From Aphis gossypii (lineage: Eukaryota; Arthropoda; Insecta; Hemiptera; Aphididae), in the NCBI RefSeq assembly GCF_020184175.1, contig NC_065531.1:42677213-42741212 (forward strand): a stretch of DNA of 64,000 nucleotides, read 5' to 3'. The notes under the pieces were generated by a model. It was not told where the DNA came from and made no database searches. It worked only from the letters and a program-made list of their open reading frames with translations. The position numbers and the translations under genes are program-made. Positions 39,379 through 49,400 of the stretch are shown here, piece by piece. Each line of letters begins with the position of its first letter. Position 1 is the stretch's first letter.

Positions 39379-39839
39379 AATATTAATGTAATACTAAAAT
39401 TAATTGCTATCTATAATAGGTCAGGTAGACAATGCACTGAATTCCATACAACATTTTTGTACGTATTCAATAATAATCTCGATATGATCTACAATCTACA
39501 TATTTTTGCTTTTTATTAATCCCTTTATTGTTAATTTATTACATACCTTATTTTAAAATCAATAAGTATAAACTCCAAGATTATTACTTATAACAAATAT
39601 TAAAATTCTTAGTGACATAAATAATAATATTACGTTTTCAGATTAATATTGAGATGTATATTTATAAATTATGACCAAAACATAACATTTTACAATGTTT
39701 ACACTACTGTAGATTCAATGTACTGCAAGTTTTTTATAATATATACTGAAGAAATAAGTTCAATAAGTAATATGAAATATAAATTTTAAACAGATACTAG
39801 TTATTTGATAAGGATATTTATTTTTATATATTTTCATTT
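39379..39839. other. Intergenic DNA with SELENOS poly(A) signal
   Basis: AT-rich, no gene. On the minus strand AATAAA at 39822-39817, about 18 nt past the SELENOS stop, is a likely poly(A) signal, giving a very short 3' untranslated region with no room for a SECIS element close to the stop. Confidence 0.45.
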
Positions 39840-40993
39840 TTATCCACACCCACCTCCAGAACATGCACTTCTCCTTGGAGGTCTATAATTGGAACCACTG
39901 CCAGATCCCATTAAAGGATTGTAATCTAAACAAAACAAAATGTTTATAAGTTATAAAATAATTAATGGTATCTAATGAATTATTCTTTTTTGTGTATACT
40001 TCATTATTAGAGAAATTAAAATTAAATATTTTATTAAATGAGTCATGGTATTTGCTTATAAGTAATTTATCTATATAAAATATACACCTTAAGATTAAGC
40101 TATTATATTTTAAATGTCGGTTAAAAAATTTACTAAACCTTGTCTCCAAGTATACAAAACAAAAATAAACTTGTATCAATTATAACTTCAATATTAGAAA
40201 TGTGAAAAAATCATTTCATCATTTTATGAGTAACATCAGGTATAAACCAATTTAATTAATAGAAAACAATTAAATTTAAAAACAAGTATTACCTGGTTTT
40301 GATTTTTTTGGTTTTTCAGAACTATTGATTGATTGTCCATCTGTTCCATTATTTAATAATGCTTGTTTTTCTTCTAATATTTTTTTCTCTTTCTATCATA
40401 TAAATAACATTTTAATTTAAAACGACTAAAATTAACAATAACTAATAATTAATTAATAATACTTCTTTTTGTTTTTCAAGTGCTAACTTAGCCTTTTTCT
40501 CATATTCTTCTTGGAATTTTGCTCGAGCTTTTTGTAGTTCTTCTTGTTTTTGTTTATATAAATCTGGATCTATAATTATATTTGGTTAATGTAATTCTAT
40601 TAACCTCTCAGAGAAAGTTATACATACTTTTTTTAATGTCAGCATCATATGCAGCTACTGCTCGCTGTTCTGACCATTTTAAATAACGAGGCCATAATTT
40701 AGAGACTAAATATGCCAACAATATTATAAAAGCCAGAATGTACCATCCATTATTTTGAACAAATTCCAAACAATACCATAGGTAGTCTAAGAACTCGTCT
40801 ATGAGGGAAAAACAAGATAGTTTTTATATTTAATTATTTCCATAGTCATGAATTGTAAGTATGTAGATGTATAGTGTTGAATGATTATTCGTAATTTATT
40901 TTAACAACCTTGAAATATTATTTAAAAAATCTCACCTGTAGGAGTTTTATAAAACAAATCTTCTTCATTTATGGTTATTTTAATCATCTCCAT
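39840..40993 (-). CDS. SELENOS: Selenoprotein S (VIMP) homologue with Cys replacing Sec, 5 exons
   Basis: In animals this is a single-pass ER membrane protein that links the p97/VCP and Derlin retrotranslocation machinery (ERAD). Exons on the minus strand are 40993-40936, 40798-40628, 40569-40463, 40392-40293 and 39925-39840, with consistent phases, coding 173 residues (human about 189). A short N-terminus is followed by the membrane segment at about residues 37-55 (GWYILAFIILLAYLVSKLW), the same position as the family's GWYIL motif. Next come a charged coiled coil (about 65-125, KQKQEELQKARAKFQEEYEK), a Lys/Pro linker, then DYNPLMGSGSG and a terminal CSGGGCG. Vertebrate proteins have selenocysteine at the penultimate position; here it is TGT (Cys172), followed by Gly and TAA. 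It is convergent with PNLDC1. Confidence 0.93.
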
Positions 40994-42597
40994 ATCATCC
41001 ACTTTTACACATTTGTCATTAATTACTTTTAAAAAACAAAATGTAATGCAATTTCTTTCATAAATAAGTATATTATGTTAATTCACTACCCACCTTAATA
41101 CAATCGAATTTGACAACTTTCGGAGTAATGTTTAGTAATATTACTACCACGGACGTAAATACGTATATATGTCCGTGATCAATACACTGTACCACAGCAG
41201 CAGCTGCTGGATAGAACAATACTATATAGAATTATCAGTTCGTAGACCATAGGGTCCACCTTAGGTATACTAAGGTATATCTTAGTCCGTGATAGGGTCT
41301 ATGTTATCACTACGATTTATCGTGTCAATATGTGATAGGTATGTTGATGCACGATTATAAAGTTCTTTATAATCGTGGTTGATGTTGAATTAAATATTGA
41401 TAAATAATTACCATTATCAATAACAGTGTGACCAAGTAAATTATAAAGCTCAGACACAATATGTTATTACTTATTAATAAACCGAATAAAATATTAAAAT
41501 GTTCATAAGAAAAATAAAGGAGTTAGAGAACATATTTATTTAATTTCATAATTTTTATGTTCATGACTGGGAAAGGAGTTCCATTAAGTTTTATCTTAGT
41601 TCTTAAGATTACTTAATATCACATGCTTAGTGTAAGGAGCATTAATCATAAAATCTAGATTAGGCATAATGTGTTTTATAAAATAATATATTGATTGAAA
41701 TATACAATTTGTATACAATAATTTAAAACATTAATTTTTTCATCATTATAAATACAAATGGTATAAATTATTATGAATAAATGTGTTATAGATATATATA
41801 CATTGAAAGTAACAATTTCATTACGAGCCACCAAAAAATACCGATCGATTTTTCTCGCTCTGTTTTTTTATGGGCACTATAATATTTTGTTTATTTTACG
41901 ATGTAAAGTATGTTTTAGTGTTTTTCTTAGATACTCACTCTTTCTCATTGAAAATATAGAGGTTATACGGATGGTTCGGCAATTAATAATTCTACATTTC
42001 CACATTATTCGTATCTCAGTGTGACAGTGTCTACATATTTATTTATTAAATTTAATACATACCTACACATTTTGCAACCGTTATTAATGTAGACTATAAG
42101 TTATAATAATATTGAAAGATAATTATTACCAACTCCCATCTAACCAACCACGAGGATCTCACGGCACGTGGCTCGGTTCAGAAATCGACACATGTTCGAA
42201 AATATTGGCTTGGCACAATAATAATCAATTAATGATGTGTTGCGAAAAATTATATATTTATGGATTATGTGCCATGTCGTCGGTTATTGGATATTATAGT
42301 ACCTGTGACCATCGTTACAATAGGTACATTATAATACAATTATAGCCTTGCATATAGTTGGATTTTGTGAAACACTCGCATACCTACATGGCTATTGGCT
42401 ACATGTTTTTACAATCAAGTTTCGAGTGTGTATAGTTTTTTATAGAAGCCAATAATAATTAATAGTCGTTTATTGATGTATTGCATAGATTTTATTTACA
42501 TAGTTTTTTTTTAATTTTCGTGATTTAATGGTTTTATTGTGAGCATAGTTTTTTTTTTTTTTTTTTATTATGATTAAGAGTGTTACATTTCCTATAT
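40994..42597. other. SELENOS upstream region and intergenic DNA
   Basis: The SELENOS 5' untranslated region and promoter must lie just above 40993; no TATA box is evident. CpG-containing sequence around 41110-41225 includes ACGTAAATACGTATATATGTCCGTG and CAGCAGCAGCTGCTGG. A perfect 12-bp hairpin lies at 41351-41376. The 77- and 83-codon frames at 41773-42345 (plus) have no recognisable homology and are not called. Confidence 0.4.
41351..41376. repeat. Near-perfect palindrome, 12-bp arms
   Basis: ACGATTATAAAG and CTTTATAATCGT are exact reverse complements separated by two bases (TT). It lies about 360 bp upstream of the SELENOS start codon and could be a hairpin or a dimeric protein site. Confidence 0.6.
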
Positions 42598-42605
42598 ATT
42601 CGCGC

Positions 42606-42773
42606 CAGTGACGTATTTACGGGGGTGGGTGTAAGGGGTTTCCACCCCCTCTAAAACCAAAATATTTTATACAATGGTTAAAGCAAAATAAAAACGAAGT
42701 ACTAATATCTCGTAATTTGTATCATAAATATAATATTAACCCCCCCCTGAAAAAAATCGTATCTACGCCACTG
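42606..42773. mobile_element. hAT-type MITE, 168 bp, perfect 8-bp TSD
   Basis: Ends CAGTGACGTATTTACGGGGG and CGTATCTACGCCACTG form inverted repeats of the CAGTGGCGTAG family. Both flanks are exactly ATTCGCGC (42598-42605 and 42774-42781). A purine/pyrimidine-skewed GGGGGTGGG...CCCCCCC layout lies just inside the ends. There is no coding capacity. It is related to the elements at 44351 and 29553. Confidence 0.92.
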
Positions 42774-42781
42774 ATTCGCGC

Positions 42782-44342
42782 ATTTCGCAGTGGTTGTTTC
42801 TGTACACCATGTAACACGAACATCTGCCGTGATAATGAAGGCTTGAAGGTTGGAACAAGTTCAAGTATCAACAGCAATCTATAAATTATATTTATAGGTA
42901 TATTATGTACTCTGTGGCCTTAGATATACCACTGGTGTATAGCCTGTAATGAAGTTTCAATTTTTATTACTCTTAGCAGTAAGCTGCAATGCAACCAACA
43001 ATAACCATAAAACACATATTTTATAATATTGTAAGATTTCAAACGGGTTTTAAAAATTAAAATACCTACTATTCCTAATTAGTTGTAACTTAAAATAACA
43101 ATTACGCCATCGCACTTATAAATATTGTAATTTAATTATATGTACAACATTTTCCATATTACAACATAATTAAGAATACAAAAGGGTTGTATAAATATTT
43201 TTGTTGTGTATTACTTTCGGTAAAGATTATAAATTATAATACATTGTAACTCCTAAATTCTAACGTATAGTACCTATTGTCCTATGATTAGGGACAACGG
43301 AACCTTATAAATGATCAATGAACAATGAATATATTTAATAGTGTGTTTATTTTAGCTAATGTTCAATTAATAAAATAATTAGCTAGGTACTGACATTTTT
43401 TTTAAAAAGTGGCAAAAGGATAGGTACCATTTTTCCGTTCACTGAACAGTAGTTATCGAGTATAGTTCACAGTAATGGATATCATGTTAAATACTTAAAT
43501 TTGAATTCAATGATAGGTACATGTATCATTGTATACAAAAAACGATTCTTAGTAGAAACATTAGAAACAATCTGTTGATTTAATACAATATCCTTATATA
43601 AGTACATTTCGTCATAACATTGTTTCATGATATTATTATTAAAGTAATTTATTAATTATTAGTATTATCTTATACAACAGGGATTAGAGTTGAACTATTG
43701 AAACCAAGAGCGCCAGATTTTAAAATGTTATGGAGGGTTGGTCTTTTATACATATACAGTTTTACCTAAATCCTACCATATATTTCTTATTTTCCTTTAA
43801 CCGTTCGTTAAACAATTACTAAAATATAGATCTTTGTTGTATTGTATACTATAACATCCGAAAAAGAAAAATCTTAAGACAATATTCACATCAATTACGA
43901 TAAAAAAAAAAAATGGAATGCATAAGCATCGCCATGTCGTGATCGTCATTTGGTCCAATGATTAATTTGTGCTTTCATTGTGGTGTATTGAGGTTCCTAA
44001 TTACATTTTGCTAAATAACGTTAGATTTAAGGAGTGGATTTAATATGGATATAATTTTTACGGACAACGAAGTACTCAAAAATAGCTATTGTATACTACT
44101 ATTGTATACTATGTTGTATGAAAGGTAAATTTTATTTTTTCTTAAACATTGCCCTAATTATATCATCAATATTTAATTATTATAATAATTTAAATTTATA
44201 CCATATATTATAATAATTGTTATTGACCAATTGACCTTTAAGTAAATGTCACATTACCATAAGCCAGTGTCAAACAGGTTCATCGGTAATCGGTTTATGG
44301 ACTTAAGGTATGAATAGATATAGATAATACCTTAAAATTAAT
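42782..44342. other. Gene-free intergenic DNA
   Basis: No exon or RNA gene recognised between the two hAT MITEs. The sequence is AT-rich with A/T homopolymers. Confidence 0.5.
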
Positions 44343-44350
44343 CTGCATAT

Positions 44351-44502
44351 CAGTGGCGTAGTTATGGGGGGATATGGGGATAGATCCCCCCCAGAGCCTT
44401 TTTTTTAATGTTTATATCATTGACTTATTGAGCCCCCCCACTTTATGTTTAACCAATAAATTGTATATCCCCCCCCAGAACAAAATCATAACTACGCCAC
44501 TG
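44351..44502. mobile_element. hAT-type MITE, 152 bp, perfect 8-bp TSD
   Basis: Terminal inverted repeats CAGTGGCGTAGTTATG and CATAACTACGCCACTG are exact over 16 bp. Flanks are both CTGCATAT (44343-44350 and 44503-44510). Near-perfect ends and target duplication suggest a recent insertion. Internal GGGGGGATATGGGGATAGATCCCCCC is followed by a second C-rich run. Non-autonomous. Confidence 0.95.
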
Positions 44503-44829
44503 CTGCATATTATTTTGAAAATATCGTTCTGAATAATAACATTCATAATACATGTAAAAGGTTTTAGGTCCCGTTATTCAATAATAATGTTTTTAAATTA
44601 TATCAAAATAATAAATAGGATAAAAATGTCCATATTTTGAGAAAATCATTTTTCTTCGCATAATAAATTATTAATAAATATTTTTTTAATATAATTTATG
44701 ACATTTTTAGTTTGTTAATAATTTTTTTTTTTTTTTGTCAACTAGTTACTAAAGCCAAACCAGCTACAACTGTCATAGGCATGACCACTGAGCACTAAGC
44801 AATAGTTGTTGTAAGCAGCTGTACATTTT

Positions 44830-46499
44830 GTCTAGATTACATATTACGCGCGCGAGAATTTTGAAATCAGTTACCACGCCGCCGACATTAGCGGCCGGTC
44901 ATCGGGACACACTGGCGTACTCGATCACTTCTCACACGTGAAGCATCGCTGCCTCGTACGAAGTGAGGAACGACCGATTCCACAACACTACCCTAGGGCA
45001 CCACGGACGTCGAGGTTCTCGCCCCCACGTTATCACTACTCGACAGTCAGTGTCCTGTCCTGTACCGTTTTAATCGAAACGCGCGCACGAGTGCTGGCCG
45101 CGTCTTCCCATCCACACACCACCACAGTGGCCACAGTATTGCCAGCACAGCAACAACAACAACAACAACAACGACTATAATAATATATTATAGTGACTAT
45201 ATTACTACTGGCGGCACCTTGCGATCGAAAACCGCGAAAAAGACGACAGATGCGCTGATATTCTGGCCGTCGGTCGCACGCACGCAACGCGTACGGCGTG
45301 ATATCGCAAAGTGCTTTTTTGGGGGGGTGGGTGAGGCGGCCACGGTGACTGTAGTTGTAGAGCGAGACGTGAGTGATACTCGCGGGCATCGGCCGGAGCG
45401 CACCACCGAAGCTCACGAGCGGTGGAGGTGCAAGTGTGCAACGGCGGACGGAGATTTTTGTCGTTCCGCATTCGCACACGACTACGAACGGCTGTCCGAC
45501 CCCACTCCGCTACCCGACCACGGACACTACGACGTTTTACGGGCGCCCGCGCGCGCGCGTTGGTGTGAGTGGCCGTCCGTGTTGGTGTGTGCGTAGTTTT
45601 GCGCGCGTGTGTGTTGGTGTGCTTTTGTGTGTGGTCGGCCTGTCGTACGACAATAATTATATCGCGACGATAATGTGCGCGAGGGCGACCTAGTTTCGCG
45701 TTACGTACACCGTACACTACGTGCCGCCGTCGGTTAAACGACCGTTGTCGTCGCCCAGGTGACTGATACCCGTCCGACACCATAACACTCAGCAAAACGA
45801 TAATGATAAATAATTATTGAAATATAATTTATAAATAATATTTTCACGGACCGCGACCACCACCACTGGCCGGTTAGTGGGTAGTTAGTAGTTATTAACT
45901 ACCACTACAGAGGAACCACACACACAACACACTCACTCACACACGTACACACACTCGCCCCGCAAATCGTCGGTCGGTTTTTTTTTTTTTTATTTATTTA
46001 TTTGTTTATTTTATTTTTCGACGGAAACCCAAACGGGGTGACACCACATCACGACGTCGCCTGATCATCATCGTCGTCCAATTCGCCGTGGTCGTCATGT
46101 CCGACGAACGCCGCGGCCGCTGCCGTGGCTGCGATGACGACGGCCACCACAGTGACCGCGGTTGTTCCGTGTCTTACGGGATCGCGGCCGTCGCAATTGC
46201 TGGGTACGCGACTGCCGTGAAAACTGTCAAGTGATAATGGTTTTCCACCGAGTCTAGGCTGTCGACCGTCGTGGCCTAGGTTGTTGGTGTGGTGTTGGTC
46301 GTTAACTCAGTTGTTGTTTCTGCTGTCGTCGTCACCGCCGCCGCTGGTCGTGGTGGTTGTCCGACACGTCGTCCGGTTCTTACCACGATATCGTGTCGTT
46401 TCGATTTTTTTCCATCAAATTCCGAGTCGGGTCCGTTCGCGCCCGGACACCCGTTTTTTGTCAGTGTTCGGATAGCGTGTAAACTACCCGCCGCACACG
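44830..46499 (+). promoter_or_regulatory. CpG-rich promoter and 5' untranslated leader of the GRK gene
   Basis: From about 44840 to the GRK start codon the DNA changes sharply to GC-rich with dense CpG (CGCGCGCGAGAATT near 44848; GGGCGCCCGCGCGCGCGCG near 45540). This is the expected look of an unmethylated promoter of a housekeeping gene in an AT-rich genome. It contains (CAA)7 at 45151-45171, GT-rich runs near 45600 and a T-tract at 45980. Several frames of 60-196 codons on both strands are open only because GC-rich DNA has few stops; none shows homology. The transcription start and any leader intron cannot be fixed. Confidence 0.6.
45151..45171 (+). repeat. (CAA)7 repeat in GRK leader
   Basis: Seven perfect CAA units (CTG-free strand) in the GC-rich leader. 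CAA repeats in leaders are unstructured. Confidence 0.9.
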
Positions 46500-49400
46500 A
46501 TGGCCGATTTGGAAGCCGTGTTGGCCGATGTCAGCTACCTGATGGCCATGGAGAAGAGCAAGTGCACCCCGGCGGCCAGAGCCAGCAAGAAAATCGTCTT
46601 GCCGGACCCGAGGTAATATTATGCTCTACTTATGCGTCTATCATTGTTGAACGTCGATAACTAGTCTATTGTGTGCGTTTGTCTCGGTGTTGCTTTACTT
46701 GACTGACCCGACTGACTAGCATTTGATAATTACCTTTTATGTTTGGTGCAGATGGACTCAGAATTTCTACACCAAGGTCGTACTTATTCCCCTGAGGCCT
46801 ATTCCTATACTTACTAACATTTGCAAAGTACCTATTATTATTGCTGTCAAAAAATTCAAAATGTCTCGATAGATCACTGTATAAAAACAGTAGTTAGGCA
46901 GCTCAGTACCAGCTCATGGAGCATCGTGAATGTTCAAGTACTCCTTAGTATGTGAGATTTAAAAGTATATTGTAGGTAAATTGGAAAAATTACAAAGTAT
47001 TTGTTATTTTACAACTTAAATCTGAGTCCAGGCATAGTTTACATTAAACATATTTTTATTTCTCTCATAAGCAGAAACATAATTCAATGTCAATGATATT
47101 GTCTAAGAAATATGCCATATGACAATATATAGGTACTATGTCTGGGCCTGTATTTGTGGTTCTATAAAACTATGGTTACGTATATTTATAATTTGTTGAC
47201 AAGAAAGCAACATCTGGATCCAATTTCCAAGAAATTGAGAAATTATATTAAAGTTTAATGCGCTCTCACTGCTCTAAACGTTTAAGAAAAATATACCTAT
47301 TATTACCCTATTTAAACAACAACATATTTAGGTTTAATGACAACTATAAGAATATATTAAAAAGAACTAAAAAAACCTTTTTTAAATTTATTTGGATAGA
47401 TGCATAGTAATTTGTTATATTTTTAATGAATACTTAATTGTTTTGCAGTTTAAAAAGTTAATTTTGTATAGCTACCTACCTATTATTGTGAATAATATAT
47501 ATAGGCAATATTTTTTATTATATATTTAAAACTATATTTGTTAGGTATATAAGTAATGATTGTAAAAAACTTAATTAAAAAAAAGTTTATATAAAAGATT
47601 AGTTACCTACCTTATACTTTTAAGTTAAAAAGTTATTAAGTAAAAATTTCATATAGACAAATATTATTGTGCCAAGTAAAATGTTTAGTACAAATTATTC
47701 CAGTACTTAAAATATAATTTCTATTGAAAAGTTTTCTTTAACAGATTTTTCTGTTTATGTCATCTTAAATAAAAGTTACTACCATAAAGATGTTATCTTG
47801 AGTGGACATAATTTATTTATTGTTGTACATTTGTTTTTATAGAGTTTGTACAAATGTTGAAATTGTGTCCTAAAGTATTTTAGAGCTTAGCCGATTTCAT
47901 TTCAATAGTAAAGTTATGAAATGCAATTGTCTCTTACATATAAAATTATTTCCGATTTAATTAAACTCAATTTTCTCTTTTTAAAATAAAACTTTTTAGT
48001 TTAGTGGATGTTTTATTTTTTCTTTCTGTTTTATGAATATATGCCTAAATTATGACACATACTCACCTATTCCTTGATAATTTTATTTTTATTTTTGAAT
48101 ATATTTAAGATTTATCATTAATTTACGAATTACCGATGTTTTATTTCTTTGATACAAAAAATAGTTTTATTAGTATAAATAAATAGTCTTGAGAATATCA
48201 AGAAATATTGTTAGATTCAAATAAAATATAATTTTTTAATTTTAAATTATAAATGATTGTGAATTACCTAGGTATTTAAACTTAATCTCAATTAAAAAAA
48301 ATATGTTAATAATTTTATACTTAAATTATGATATTAGTTTAGCTTGCCATGAAATTATTCTTCTACCATTTAGATTTAGTTGATGTCTGCCTCTTATATC
48401 TTTCATATTTTTGATGTTTTAATAATTTGTTATTAAATTGTTATACTGCAGATAGAAAAGGTACGAAAACACTAAGTATGTTAGGTATACTTTTGAAATT
48501 CATGATATAATATAGGTATACCTAACAGTAGATACTGTATATAATATTATGAAGTACCTACCTTAGTTATTTGGTGTCTGTCATCAGTAATATATATATA
48601 TACTAAAAATACTGTAGTATTAAAACAAAAAATACGAATTTCCTACTCATTTTAAGTGACGTGCACAATGATTCATTGGCAATCAATTTTTGCAAAACGT
48701 AAATATTATTCAGACAACTCAAGCTTGTATTTATTATTTTATTAATATTATCTTTATTTTGAATGTTTAATTATAAATACATTATGATAAGTATAGTATT
48801 TAAATTTTATAACAAATGATTAGAACACCAAAAAATATGAGAGATATAAGTGGTGGACGTCAACTAATCTTGAGTGGCGGGAAAATACTAATTTGACAGA
48901 CGTCAACAAGACCAGTTACTAAATTATTTATCTTTCTGAATAGCCATTAGAGATTACATAGAGTTTACTTTTTTTCTTTTTATTGAAACTTTGTATAACC
49001 ATTAGTCTCGACAATTATTATACCTATTAATTAGATAGACAAATATTAATATACAGCGATTACATTGAGGTAATACTATATTTTACTTCTAACATGTAAT
49101 AAATGTAGCATGTTAAATAGGTTTTGTTATTTTTATAAGTAATGTGCATTTTTTGCCTTTTAAAATAATGAAATTATTATAAAACCTAAGTGTTAAAAAA
49201 AAAAAAAACTAATAAAATGTCAATATTGTAAAGTTTTAGAACTCAACTATGTATAAATTATATATATATCTCAACTATAGGTACTTTTTCCTATTTTATT
49301 TATTTATTTTTAATTATCTTATTACTGTAATATTAAATATCCAGGTAATCAATCTGGCAATCACACATTAGAATTTTTAATTTAATTAAATAATTAAACT

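Noticed and set aside
45036..45795. Long minus-strand open frames (147 and 196 codons) opposite the GRK leader
   Set aside because: They arise from low stop-codon density in CpG-rich DNA; residues are Arg/Thr/His/Pro-biased with no recognisable domain.
45219..46660. Plus-strand open frames in the GRK leader (125, 106, 64 and 123 codons)
   Set aside because: No homology. The 46289-46660 frame overlaps the true GRK start in another frame and runs past its splice donor.
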